DNA of 64,000 nt, from assembly GCA_963575745.1 (NCBI GenBank), contig CAUYUJ010016285.1:204551-268550 (forward strand). The letters are read 5' to 3'. The notes below the pieces were generated by a model that was not told the origin of the DNA, did not search any database, and was given only the letters and a program-made list of their open reading frames with translations. The stretch comes from Prorocentrum cordatum. Lineage: Eukaryota > Sar > Dinophyceae > Prorocentrales > Prorocentraceae. Shown here one piece after another: positions 45,877 through 56,040 of this stretch. Each line of letters opens with the position of its first letter. The stretch's first letter is position 1. The position numbers and the translations under genes were made by a program.

Positions 45877-46064
45877 GAGCAGATGATGTCGGAGGATCGC
45901 GCCGCATCGCCAATGCATCGGTGATGCGGCTCGATGCGGGGCCGGGTTCTCTCCACGCGGACGGCTCCGATGCGTCGCCGACGTCGCCGATGTATCGCCA
46001 AAGCATCGGCGATGCATCGCCGATGCATCGGCGATGCGGCGCGATCCTCCGACCCCACCTGCTC
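45877..46064. mobile_element. Foldback structure with ~45-bp inverted arms
   Basis: Arms 45877-45921 and 46020-46064 are near-perfect reverse complements (for example GGAGGATCGCGCCGCATCGC against GCGATGCGGCGCGATCCTCC). The interior is rich in GATGCATCG, itself palindromic. This could be a small foldback/MITE-like element or a local inverted duplication. I see no convincing target duplication. Confidence 0.55.
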
Positions 46065-46329
46065 GGGCGCCGCCCGGGAGGCCTCTGCCCACTCTGCCCT
46101 GCGAGGCACGTGCGCCGCAGCCTCCCAGGGAAGGAGGCCCGGGGAGGGCGGGGCGGAGAGGGGCGGCTACGGCCCGCAGGCGGTCCCCACGCCGCGTGCG
46201 GCGCGCCCGCGGTCGACCCCTTCGCAGCCGCCGCCGCTGAGCTCAGGGACGCCCTCGGTGCGCCCGCCGCCTCCGTGGGGAGGGGTGGCGATGCGGAGGG
46301 GGAGCAGGAGAGGGAGGGGGGGAGGGGGA

Positions 46330-46437
46330 TGGATGGGGCCTGGGAGGAGGAGGAGGAGGAGGGGGAGGAGGAGGCGGAGGAGAAGGAGGAGGAGGAGCAG
46401 GATGAGGAGGCGGCGGAGGAGGAGGAGGCGGCTGTGG
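46330..46437. repeat. GGA microsatellite with GGC interruptions
   Basis: Ends in GAGGAGGCGGCTGTGGCGAA directly at the left edge of the ~295-bp repeat; the same join is seen at copies 2 and 3. Confidence 0.85.
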
Positions 46438-46730
46438 CGAAGCGGTAACGGGCCACGTCGAACGGAGCTCCGACTAGACAGCAATCGAAAGCGAATTTCG
46501 GGTTGTGTGACCTACAGTGCGCAGTCATGTACCACGAGTTTGGGCCCCCACGGCGAGAGCCCCGACTGATTTATCATTCTACCAGGACGCACCTTACAGT
46601 GAGAGCTAATTCGGGCCAGGGCGGCCTCCAGAGGCCAGGACGGACCAGGGTCCACAAACAAAACTATCTGGAGGGCCCGCCCGTGGCCATTCGAACAAGT
46701 TCTTCGAAACTGCATTGGTGTGGCGGCACA
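46438..46730 (+). repeat. ~295-bp microsatellite-flanked dispersed repeat, copy 1
   Basis: Starts AGCGGTAACGGGCCACGTCG and ends TGCATTGGTGTGGCGGCACA. Internal landmarks are CAGTCATGTACCACGAG, GACTGATTTATC, GAGAGCTAATTCGGGCCAGG and GAACAAGTTCTTCGAAACTG. It matches copies at 50397 and 50929. All three lie between GGA/GAT arrays. No coding capacity. Confidence 0.85.
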
Positions 46731-46817
46731 GGAGGAGGAGGAGGAGGAGGAGGAGGAGGAGGAAGAGGAGGAGGAGGAGGAGGAGGAGGAGGAGGAGGAG
46801 GAGGAGGAGGAGGAGGC
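46731..46817. repeat. GGA microsatellite
   Basis: Nearly pure (GGA)n joining the 295-bp repeat to the SL relic that begins the helicase copy. Confidence 0.95.
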
Positions 46818-46840
46818 ACCGTAGCCATTTTTGGTTCAAG
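46818..46840 (+). other. Relic spliced leader
   Basis: ACCGTAGCCATTTTTGGTTC followed by AAG: identical to the dinoflagellate SL apart from one extra T and one C-to-T change. It sits directly upstream of the helicase-like copy, as expected for a reverse-transcribed trans-spliced mRNA. Confidence 0.85.
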
Positions 46841-48090
46841 GCTCGGCAACGGGTGTCGCCTCCATGTTTTTCAGTGTGCAGCAATCGGAGATCTGCATGT
46901 CGGACCCAGTTCAGCTCCGCTATTCCCTTCGTGGATGTCTCCTCAGGGACATGTCGTCTGCAGCTGGCCGCCATTTCCAGGGTCTTGCAATGGCTTCGAA
47001 GTTTTTCGCCTTCCAAGTAAGACCCGCACTGAGATCTTGCGCATCGAGTATGCGTACCATATTTGGTTCGGCGTATCGCAGGCCCGTCAGTGGCGGCCTT
47101 CATCGGGCAGGTGCAGCAATAGGTACGGCAATCAGATTGCCGAGGAGATTATCGACGGAATGTGAGGCCCATAGGGGCCAGGTTAGTTCCGACAGCCACT
47201 CAGGAGAAGATAGTCATCCTGAAGTTGCGCACCCTGGGCCCACATATGATCGGTTGCGCGCTTCCAAGACCATTGCGGGTCAGGCCATCCACAGCCTGGG
47301 TGATAAATTGAGTGGCATAGAATATCTTGTTTTGGATCTTCGTGCCGATTAATCTCACACCCGCCCCGAGAGGTTGGTTCTAAGTGGAGCCTGGTGGAGA
47401 ATTCGAGTTTGAACATTGGTGCTGGCCTCGGCAAGCAGGAGGCGGGAGTCCAGACTGTGGAGCCAGCCACTCCCGCAGATAAGACAGTCGCCCTCGAGGA
47501 GAGCGGAGCCGCTGGTGATAGCAACAATTTCGAGACTAAAGGTTCCGACTCGAGTATTGGTTTTCATGCATATAGTTTTCAACACTACTTTGTGGAACTC
47601 CCAGAGCGTGCCAAGAACAAGAATCTGCTTGACACTTTGAAGTCCGCGACGTTCAACCAGGCTGCCGTTTTCGCGCGGTCAGTGGATCGGGCAAAGGCGC
47701 TTGGCATTCTTCTGGAGGGGTGCTTTCAACAGGCTGTGGTTCTGCACCCGAAATGGAACCGCAACCTAAGCGATGACGCGTTCACGAGTTCCCCAAAGGT
47801 TGTCGTGTCAAGCGACGGCTGCGAGTGCGACTATGACGCCTCAATGGTTGACCTTCTCATCAACTACGACATGCCTGGCGACCATAACCTGTATCTTTGC
47901 CGCTTCGGGACCGAGAAGGATTTCGATGCCAGCGGTGTGGCCATCTCCTTCGTGACCACCTCCGACAATCCCAACGTTTTGACGAATCTCCAGGTTTGTT
48001 CAAAACCTTCAGGTTCGAGAGCTACCTCTGCAATACAGTTGCTTTCAATCCCAGGAGTTTGTTGCGTAGGGGGCTGAGCAGTGAGTGAGG
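46841..48090 (+). pseudogene. DEAD-box RNA helicase copy (UAP56/DDX39-like), SL-marked processed retrocopy, decayed
   Basis: The second RecA domain is open at 47394-48077. FHAYSFQHYFVELPERAKN, LLDTLKSATFNQAAVFARS and RAKALGILLEGCFQQAVVLH follow the UAP56 order (QYYVKL, FNQVVIFVKS, IALAQLL). Then INYDMPGDHNLYLCRFG and SGVAISFVTTSDNPNVLTNLQ correspond to NYDMP, YLHR...RFG and GLAITFVS. Motif V is replaced (VVVSSDGCECDYDAS) and motif VI HRxxRxxR is lost (YLCRFGTEKDFD), so catalysis is not expected. The RFE-like continuation (KTFRFESYLC) is one frame over after 47990. Upstream, remnants in changing frames include ILKLRTLGPHMIG (family P-H-I-V-V-G) and LSGIEYLVLDLRAD (family F-I-L-D-E-C-D). The N-terminal part is unrecognisable. 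UAP56 acts in splicing and mRNA export. No introns are visible. Confidence 0.7.
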
Positions 48091-48311
48091 GATGCGATTG
48101 GCAGGCGTGATTATTTAGAATACTTCCCTGACGTGACGTCGCCTGGGTCTTCAGCCCAGTGCAGTGCCTCCCTCTCCCGTTCTCCCCCTCGTTATCTTTT
48201 CTTCCCCATCCCTATCCCCTAGGGCTTCTGCTGCTTCTTGCCAGCCATTTCTGGGGGAGGTGGGGGAGCAGAGGGTTCGAGTATTATTATTATTATTGTG
48301 TGTGTGTGCGT

Positions 48312-48365
<54 letters not shown>

Positions 48366-48639
48366 TGCATGTTTGGGCTGCGCGTGCTTTACGGAGGAGG
48401 AGAAGGAGGATCCCCCCCTGTCCTCCGCAGCTGCTGCCCGCGCCTGGGAAGCCCCCGCGGCATTTCGTCGCAACGGAGTGGGTTATTTAGGCCACATGTG
48501 CTTCCAAGCAGTTTAGAGAGTGAGGCTGTCGCTCTCTTTCCCCAAACAGCGAAGCTTGGGTCCTCGATTGAACTTCAGCCTTATATTAGGTTGTTCCCCA
48601 TGTCCTAGGTTCTTGTTATTACTCGGACACCGCCGGCTC
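48091..48639. other. Non-coding segment with (TG)n microsatellite
   Basis: A TTATTATTATTG run followed by (TG)n at 48296-48364. The flanks have no recognised gene. Confidence 0.6.
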
Positions 48640-48975
48640 CAGAGAACAGAGAGAACACACCTACTCATACACAGACCTACTCATACTCAGCCCTACTCAT
48701 ACTCATACCCTCTCATGGTCTGGCTTACTCAACGCACAACGCGCAGGCCTACTCATACTCAGACTTACTCATGCTGGGACTCCTTCGTGCCCAGACTTAC
48801 TCATGCCCAGACTCGTTCCCAGACCTGCTCATACACAGACTTACTCATACCGTCTGAGTATGAGTAAGTCTGACCTTCTCATATTCGTGCACATATTCAG
48901 ACCTTCTCATCGTCGGAGTTACTCAACGCACGGACTGATACCTAGTCATACTCAGACCTAGTCATACTCAGACTC
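48640..48975. repeat. CTACTCATACTCAGAC tandem repeat
   Basis: About 16 degenerate units of 12-18 bp. One copy near 48845-48872 is inverted (CTTACTCATACCGTCTGAGTATGAGTAAG-type), making a local palindrome of about 29 bp. Confidence 0.9.
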
Positions 48976-49174
48976 GCAAAAGGGGGCCGCCAGATTTTTT
49001 TTTCACGGGCCTGTTCGCGGCCAGCTTGTGGGGATGTCTTAGGCGGTTTGCTCGTTTTCATGTCCGAGATCCTTTGCATTCAGAGCAGATTATGAAGATG
49101 TCTCAGGCGGGGCGCTGGTGTCAGCACCCCTACGGTGAGCCGGCAGGGCGAAAAACATTGGAAGTGCAACCGTT

Positions 49175-49710
49175 TTTTTTAGATTTTGGATTTCCGGGAT
49201 TTTTGGGCCCCAGGGGCCCCTGTCGCTCGCAAATGGAGATTTTGTAAGGCATGGCCATATGTTTTTCTATTGTTTTGTCGACGGTTGTTTTTTTTTGTCC
49301 GTTGTTTTCGTTTTGTTTTTTCGCTTCGGAGGTCCCCGGAGGAGCCGTCTGGGATCAGGGGACGGGGGCAAATGGAGATGTTTAAGTCATGGCTATCTGT
49401 ATTTCTATGGTGTTTTTTCGACGTTTTTTTTTTTTGTTTTTGTTTTTGTTTTTGTTTTTCCCCCCCCCCGTTGTTTTCGTTTTTTTTTGGCTTCGGAGGT
49501 CCCCGCAGGAGCCCACTGGCGTAAACGTGCCAGCTATGCCCGATGCCAAGTGCGGACGGCCAACGCCGAGGCGCAAACCGCGAGGGTGCCATTTGTAGCA
49601 CTTGCCTTTTGCACTTCATGTGCCTGCGAGTTGTGTTTGCGTTGCCAGCTAGGCCCGCTGCGAAGTGCGGACGGTTAGCGCTGAGGTGCAGGTCGCGAGG
49701 TGCCGTTTGA
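49175..49710. repeat. Two ~160-bp units followed by two ~120-bp units
   Basis: 49180-49335 and 49340-49500 share GCAAATGGAGAT, CATGGC(C/T)AT, a T-rich block and CTTCGGAGGTCCCCG. 49545-49600 and 49660-49710 share AAGTGCGGACGG, GAGG(C/T)GCA and TGCCGTTTG/TGCCATTTG. No gene seen. Confidence 0.75.
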
Positions 49711-50396
49711 AGCACATGTCATTCGTACTCCCCCTGGTGCTTCGGACGCGGCGCCGAAGGAGTTCTTTGCCTTGACAAAAAAGTATGCGCGGGCATACGC
49801 ATGTTAATGAATGCGTGCGCGTGGTGGAGGTGCAGTCGCGCTGCGCGCGCGTGTGCTCGCCGCTCACATGGACGCGCTCGTGGAACAAATAAATATCATG
49901 GACAAGTGCTCGCCGTGGCACTATGTTGCAACGTGATGTGCACATGTGGCCTTGTGTGGCTAAACGCTCGTTTTACAGATCCCACTGCCAACTAACTTAA
50001 ACCATATGCACATTGCCACAGGCTGAGGAAGGCGGGGGAATGAATGGGAGGCTCATATACAACCATACGCAAAGCTCACTCTGACTCATATTCACTCACT
50101 CGCATGAGGATTCGCTCGTCTTCGTCGGCCTTTTCGCCCACGTGGACGCGCTATTATAGTCAAGCGCTCATGAACAGACGCTCACTATGGCATGACGTAA
50201 AGCATGATATGCACTCATTGGGAGCCCCGCGCTGTTTTTTTGTTTCTCTCTCTCGCGCTCTCTCTCTTTCTCTGCCTCTTTCAGGTCGGTTTTGAGCCTT
50301 GCTTTCAGCTGGCTTTTCGTTGCTCGATTTGACCTCATGTTGTGTCTGTGTCTGAGGAGGAAGAGGCGGCGGGGGATGAGGAGGAAGTGGCGGCGG
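49711..50396. other. No recognised gene
   Basis: Mixed sequence with a short CT-rich tract near 50245-50280. The last 50 bp become GGA-rich before the second 295-bp repeat. Confidence 0.4.
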
Positions 50397-50690
50397 CGAA
50401 ACGGTAAGGGGCCAAGTCGAACGGAACCCCGGCTAGACACCAATCGAAATCGAATGTCGGATTTTGTGGCCAACCGTGCGCAGTAATATACCACGAGTCT
50501 TGGCCCCCACGGCGGGAACCCCGACTGATTTATCGTTCTGCCAGGGCACACCTTACACTGAGAGCTAATTCGGGCCAGGGCGGCCTCCAGAGGCTGGCAC
50601 GGACCAGGGTCCACGAACACAACTATCTGGAGGGTCCGCCCGTGGCCAGTCGAACAAGTTCTTCGAAACTGTATTGGCGTGGCGGCACAG
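50397..50690 (+). repeat. ~295-bp microsatellite-flanked dispersed repeat, copy 2
   Basis: Same left and right ends as copy 1 (GCGAAACGGTAAGGGGCC ... GTATTGGCGTGGCGGCACAG), roughly 90% identical by eye. Confidence 0.85.
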
Positions 50691-50928
50691 GAGGAGGAGG
50701 AGAAAGCGGAGGAGTATGAGGGGGATGCTGAAAATGATGATGATGAGGAGGAGGAGGACGAGGAAAAGGCGGAGGAGGATGAGAAAGATGATGATGATGC
50801 TGATGATGATCAGGATTATGATGATGCTGATGCTGATGATGATGATGGTGACGATGGTGATGAGGATGATGGTGATGATGATGCTGATGATGATGATGAT
50901 GAGGAGGAGGAGGAGGCGGCGGCGGCGG
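50691..50928. repeat. GGA then GAT microsatellite
   Basis: Imperfect GAGGAGGAA run changing to GATGATGCT, then back to GAGGAGGCGGCGGCGG at the edge of copy 3. Confidence 0.9.
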
Positions 50929-51182
50929 CGAAGCGGTAACGGGCCAAGTCGAACGGAACTCCGACTAGGCAACAGTCGAAATCGAATTTCGGATTGTGTG
51001 GCCGCGGCGGAACCCCCAACTTATTTATCGTTTTACCAAGGCACACTACCGTGAGAGCTCATTCGGGCCAGGGCGGTCTCAGGAGGCTAGGACGGAACAG
51101 GGTCCACAACCAAAACTACCTGGATGGCCAGCCCGTGGCCATTCAAACAAGTTCTCTGAAACTGTATTGGCGTGGCGGCAAA
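50929..51182 (+). repeat. ~255-bp microsatellite-flanked dispersed repeat, copy 3
   Basis: Same ends as copies 1 and 2 (AAGCGGTAACGGGCCAAG ... GTATTGGCGTGGCGGCA) with an internal deletion of about 40 bp after the GGATTGTGTGG landmark. Confidence 0.85.
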
Positions 51183-51207
51183 GGATGATGATGCTGATGA
51201 TGATGAT

Positions 51208-51238
<31 letters not shown>

Positions 51239-51605
51239 TTGACACTGGTCATGATGATGATGATGATAAAGGATGATTATGATGATGCTGATGATGCTTA
51301 TGATGATGATGATGCTGCTGCCGATGATGATGCTGATGATGATGATGATGATGAGGAGGAGGAGGAGGAGGAGGAGGAGGAGGAGTTGGATAAGGAGGAT
51401 AAGGAGGATAAGGAGGATAAGGAGGATAAGGAGGATAAGGAGGATAAGGAGGATAAGGAGGATAAGGAGGATAAGGAGGATAGGAGGAGGAGGAGGAGGA
51501 GGAGGAGGAGGAGGGAGGATGAGGGAGGAGCAGGAGGAGGAAGAGGAGGAGAAGGAGGAGGAGGAGGAGGAGGAGCAGGAGAAGGAGGACGGATGGGGGC
51601 CGGAG
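51183..51605. repeat. GAT, GGA and GGATAAGGA microsatellite complex
   Basis: (GAT)n to about 51350, then GGA, then eleven near-perfect copies of the 9-mer GGATAAGGA (51385-51483), then GGA again. Confidence 0.95.
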
Positions 51606-51629
51606 GGGGATCATGGCAGCAGCAGCACG

Positions 51630-51850
51630 GCACGGTGCCTCCACCTCGCGCAACCTCTCAGTGCATGTCGTTGAGGCTGGAGTTGCGGTCGGTGTGTGGA
51701 GCAGGGTATAGCCCTCAACCACATTCAACCTCGAAAGTGACGCCGATGTGTGGATCAGGGTAGAGCCCTCAACCACATTCAGACTCGAAACAGACGCCGG
51801 TGTGTGGAGCAGGGCGTAGCCCTCAGCCACATCCAACGCAGAAGAATCGG
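51630..51850. repeat. ~60-bp tandem repeat
   Basis: Three to four units with GTGTGGAGCAGGGT(A/C)GAGCCCTCA and CCACATTCA...CTCGAAA. On the minus strand these read LNVVEGYTLLHTP repeats, in frame with downstream LINE-2 sequence over part of the length. Confidence 0.85.
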
Positions 51851-52501
51851 CGACTCCAGCGCCACCAGAAGCAACGTCGTCTCCGAAATCTGCTCCGCGG
51901 GCCATCGGCCACTGTGAGTTCCCATTGCCATTCAGCTCATGCCGCTCCCGATGAACAGGGCGTCGTCGGCGGCCACTGGCAGCGGGTCTGGATGGGCTGC
52001 CACCCTGGATGCGTGGCCCGAGTGTCGCCCTGAGTGTGGTGGCCCGCATGTTGCCCCGGGTGTGCAGCCCGACCCCTTCAGACCCGCCCACAGTCCCACT
52101 ATCGTCGGGCCAATCTGCAGTAGGCTGTCCTCGAGCTCGTCGACCGCCAGCTGCGAGAGCCTCTCCACGTTCGACCTCGGGGCGACTCCTGGTTTCACTT
52201 CTCCCCCGAGCTGGACCACACAGTCCGCGAAGATGCGTGTCAACTCCACGTCGGCCAGGGTGCACGTCAGCTTCGCGCTGCCTTCATTGTAGCAGGAGCT
52301 GATCCGAAACCCTTGAATGAGCATGCTCATGTCCGACATACATGTTGGTGATCAGGTCGAGCTTTGCTTTCTGCTGCTTCCACAAGCCTCTGTTCCATGC
52401 AACCACCTTCTCTCCCGCCTTCGTGATCGCATCGGCGACGACTAGGAACACTTGTATGCAGGCATGCCCCATCGCCGCTTCGGGAAGCGGTTTGGCATTG
52501 T

Positions 52502-53908
52502 TCAGTTTCCAAGCCTCTCATCGCTGCCGCCGTGGTAGCATATGCTTAGCCCGCTTTGTACGCCTCCTGCGCGACCTCCGACCCCTCGTCCAGAATCACC
52601 GTCTGGGCCCGCCGCCGACAGAAGCTGCCCGATCGTGCACGTGCTGCCCAGCACTGCCTTCACCAACACCGGCGTCAGCTTCGCGACCACTCCCTGAGAC
52701 CTGGCAGGTAGTTTGTCGACCGTGTCCTCTGGGAGCCCGTGGGCTTTGCCGACTGCCATCCTGACATCATCCTGGCCGAGTCGAGCAGGGGCGGCCGCTG
52801 CTCCTCCTGCGTCGGGCTGCCCGGGCCGCGGTGGCCTCCTGCCTCTCGTCCCGGCACCTCGCCGAGCCTGGCGTCCTCCACGACTGCGGGAGGCAGCCGC
52901 TGACCCAGAGCGGCCTTGTCGAGATCCTCCTCCGTCTCCTCGTCCTTGCGAGCTGCTCCTCTCTCCCGCGGCCGCCAGGTCCTTCTCCTCCTCCTCCTTC
53001 TCCTCCTCCTCCTCCTCCTCTTCCTCCTCCAGGAAAGTATTGTGGGTGTCGTAGACAACTGCAGACACGGATGTGGGCGTACAACTGATCACGATTCGCA
53101 AGGGTTCAGTCTCCGAGCATAAAAAGGCGGCGTCATGGCCCCCCCTCAAGGCAGCAGCAGTTATGGACGAGAGGGGGCACACTAGCTCCTCTGGCTCTAT
53201 TACCTCATGTGCAAACGGAGTGGTTCTCGGAGGGCACCGATTGTGTAGGATTGCTTTCACCGTATGCTCCTGTGCGATGCGCCCTGTGCGGAAGCCCTGA
53301 CGACAGAAAACGCACTCATTAGTCTCCGTCATGCTGTGCACAATCGACCGACAGTGATGGCCTCCCGCCGAGGAGAAACACTGATGTGCGAGCAGCGCCC
53401 TGCGCGTGGTAACCGTACAGTTGCACACAGCACCCGTGGAGTCCGTGAGGTCACATACTCGGGTGGGTGCCGGAGGATGTGGAACCTCAGCGCCGTCAGG
53501 GACTCCCGAATCGGCTGGCCCAGCAGGGCCGTATAGTCCAGGAGGCGGAGCGATGGCCAACGTGCGAGCAGCAGCACGAAGTACCCCAGGATTTAACCGA
53601 AGAAAACGATTCCGAAGCCCCTGGTCCATGAACAGCGCGCGGACATTGAGCCTGAACCTCTCGTCCCCCTCGGAGCTCATGTAGAGGTCCTCTAAGAGCC
53701 CCTCCTCCTCCTCCTCCTCCTCCTCCTCCTCCTCCTCCGACCTCTTCAAGAGCTTCACTACGTCGGCCACGAAACGTCGAGAGTACCTGTTGGCGTCGGC
53801 CGCAGGGCGACCGTTGGGGAGGGTGGTGGGCCCGGGGTCCACGGGGGAGCTGTCCGGACACCGATCCCACCTCCCGAGCATGGGTACAGGGAGAGGTGAG
53901 CGAGCCAC
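52502..53908 (-). pseudogene. LINE-2 C-terminal protein with C2H2-like fingers
   Basis: A 468-codon open frame. Residues about 45-75 hold an acidic run from a GGA array. A central block at about 150-250 has VCDLTDSTGAVCNCTVTTRR, ALLAHQCF, NECVFCRQGFRTGRIAQEHT and ELVCPL: spaced Cys and His pairs like the fingers after reverse transcriptase in dinoflagellate LINEs. A second acidic run (EEEEKEEEEK) and a Gly/Arg-rich low-complexity part follow. The final ~90 residues (DDVRMAVGKAHGLP ... LVKAVLGSTCTIGQLL) are helical. Taken alone it could pass for a host zinc-finger gene, but its position directly after the LINE connection region argues against that. Further tail sequence (KLDLITNMYVGHEHA) continues in other frames to about 52280. 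Confidence 0.65.
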
Positions 53909-54235
53909 CCGCGAGACATCCGAAGCCTCCGCACAGTCAGCTCCACCCCAGTAGGAGCCACGCCCACGCGCCTAAGAACAACTTCATCCGGATCGGCCTT
54001 ATACTTGAGGATGGGCTGGTCATTCTCATCTCTGACTGGGCCCCCCTCCTCATCCACCACCTCCGTCTTCTTGCACGCGTCACCTCCAAGTATTTTGCGA
54101 GCGAAACTACCCAGGACTCTATCCAGACGCCGTTCCTAGGCAGTCGTGAGCACCAGCACCGTGAGACCAGACAGCAGCGCCCCCTGGATGACAGCTCCAA
54201 AAAACGGTTCGGGTAAATCGCCTATGTTTTTTTTT
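53758..54235 (-). pseudogene. LINE-2 thumb/connection region
   Basis: Minus-strand sequence reads FGAVIQGALLSGLTVLVL, TAERRLDRVLGSFARKILGG, DACKKTEVV, then YKADPDEVVLRRVGVAPTGV and ELTVRRLRMSRGW, the characteristic region between the polymerase core and the finger domain in this LINE class. The frame joins that of the finger protein after a shift near 53900. Confidence 0.7.
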
Positions 54236-54920
54236 TCCAGAACCTCCCCATAGAGAAATAACCACGTCTGCGGGCCAATATTCTCCTGCGCAGCTCGCCT
54301 TGGACCCCCCCGTTCACGGAAGTCTGGATGCCCAACGCTACATTCTCGAACTGAACCTTACCTTCGAGGGGGAGGCGGCCGCTGAAGATGTCGGAGGCGT
54401 GTTGGTGAGATCCAGGTCCCACGAACGAGAGAGAGAGAGACATTACTTTTCCCAGCATTGTGTGCATAATCGCTGCAATCCAGCTCGTCACGCAGAAACC
54501 GATGAGCATGCATGAGGGTGTGCTGTGCGTTTCGCGCCGACGTCACAACGTGCGTACGAGATGTACCGTCCGCGTAAATACGGCAAGACAAGTCAACAGG
54601 CCACTGGAGAAAGGGCGTCCACGCCGTACACAAGGCCTCGCTCGGTCATTCACATAGTCTGCATCGTCGGGCGGGACAGGCGGCACCAATCTCTGAGAAA
54701 CCCATTCGTCAGGCGACTGCGGCCGAGCTGGAGCAGGAACGTCGCCCCACGTAGCCTGGCGCAGCCGATCCAGCCATCTCTGAATCGGCCTTCTGAACGT
54801 GCAAGCAAAGAAGACGGCGGCGGGACTATCGCCCATGAAGGCCCCGCACTGATGGTGCAGCGTCCGCTCCCCGTCCGACGTACGAACTGTGAATGTCGGA
54901 GCCCCGTGCCTCTGATGAAA
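54236..54920 (-). pseudogene. LINE-2 reverse transcriptase, C-terminal part
   Basis: Starts (minus) QRHGAPTFTVRTSDGERTLH, then CGAFMGDSPAAVFFACTFRR, a LINE palm block (G-x-x-x-G-D-S/P-x-A). ADYVNDRARP follows at the catalytic YxDD position, with Asn for the first Asp, so the enzyme is probably dead. VQFENVALGIQTSVNGGVQG and GYFSMGRFW (54222-54370) match the later polymerase blocks. Several frame changes. Confidence 0.65.
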
Positions 54921-55074
54921 TAGGGGGCCAAATGCGAACCCTACCCCTACCCCCCACGATTTCTTAGGGGGAGGGTGGGGTTCATTTCATTCGGGAGCTC
55001 CCGAACGAAGTGAACCCCACCCTCCCCCTCAGAACTCGTGGGAGGTAGGGGTAGGGTTCGCATGTGGCCTCCTA
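54921..55074. mobile_element. 154-bp palindromic foldback element (MITE-like) with 5-bp target duplication
   Basis: Two 77-bp arms meet with no loop at GGGAGCTCCC (centre 54997/54998). Arms begin TAGG(G/A)GGCCA(A/C)ATGCGAACC and differ at only a few positions. TGAAA at 54916-54920 is repeated at 55075-55079. Outside the element, LINE-2 reverse transcriptase sequence continues in register on both sides when the element and one TGAAA are ignored. There is no coding capacity; movement would need a transposase elsewhere. Confidence 0.9.
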
Positions 55075-55257
55075 TGAAAGCGCGCCTGATCCTGCGGGCG
55101 CACTGCCTCGCACACGGTCTGGCGCAGCTCGGCAAACGTTGTGCACCCGGACGCGTTGGACATCTTCTCTTTCGGCGTGGTGGTGGAGATGCCCTTGGCC
55201 CGCAGCCGCGCGAGCAGCGCCTCCTGGCAGATGAGGGTCCCCTCGCGACTCCGACCA
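55075..55257 (-). pseudogene. LINE-2 reverse transcriptase, N-terminal remnant
   Basis: Minus strand reads EGTLICQEALLARLRAKGIS, TTPKEKMSNASGC (palm Asp position occupied by M-S-N, as in the D-L/M-S-N-A-F block of related elements) and ELRQTVCEAVRPQDQARFH, running into the foldback element. It ends abruptly at the GAT microsatellite. Confidence 0.65.
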
Positions 55258-55769
55258 GGGGATGATGAGGATGAGGAGGAGGATGAGGAGGTTGATTATG
55301 CTGCTGATGAGGTTGATGAGGGTCATTGTGTGGAGGTGACCTATGACGAGCGAGATGCTGACGATGATGATGATGCTGATGCTGATGCTGATGATCCTGA
55401 TGTTGATGGTGATGCTGATGATGATGAGGAGGAGGAGGCTGATTATTCTGATGAGGATGCTGGTGATGATGTTGATGAGGATGCTGCTGATGATGATGTT
55501 GATGCTGATGATGTTGAGAATTGGGATGAGGATGATGATGTAATGATGGTAACGAGGAGACTGGTGACGCTGATGCAGATGATGTTGATGCTAGTGCTGA
55601 TGATGCTGCTGCCGATGATTATGATGATGCTGTTGTGGTTGTTGTTGTTGTTGTGGTTGTAGATTACAGGCCTGGTGTTGATGCAGATGCTGATGCTGCT
55701 GCTGCTTATGACGACGTTGGTGATGATGATGCTGCTGCTCTTGATGATGATAATGATGATGATGCTGCT

Positions 55770-55820
<51 letters not shown>

Positions 55821-56040
55821 AAGGCTGATGCTAATTATGCTGCTGATGATGACGATGCTGCCGATGATGACGATGATGATGGTGATGATGATGGTGATGG
55901 TGATGGCGATGATGATGAATATGAATATGATGATTATGATGATGTTGATGATGATTTTGATGATGATGATGACGATGATGTTGATGATGCTGCTGATGAT
56001 TATGCTGATTATGATGACGATGCTGTTGATGGTGATGCGG
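55258..56040. repeat. Compound GAT/GCT microsatellite
   Basis: Third large trimer array, with GTTGTTGTTG near 55632-55660. It truncates the 5' side of LINE-2. Confidence 0.95.

Larger units (their letters stand above)
51860..55257 (-). mobile_element. LINE-2: 5'-truncated non-LTR retrotransposon, minus strand
   Basis: Read on the minus strand from 55257 downward it contains part of reverse transcriptase, the thumb/connection region (TAERRLDRVLGSFARKILGG, then ELTVRRLRMSRGW), a Cys/His-finger C-terminal protein and a 3' tail. The upstream half is missing: sequence stops at the GAT microsatellite at 55258. It differs from LINE-1 in having C2H2-like fingers instead of RNase H. A foldback element (54921-55074) interrupts it. 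Frames shift several times. Confidence 0.75.

Noticed and set aside
52502-53908. Independent host C2H2 zinc-finger gene
   Set aside because: It directly follows LINE-specific thumb/connection sequence in the same orientation, so LINE origin is the simpler explanation. Domestication is kept only as a finding.
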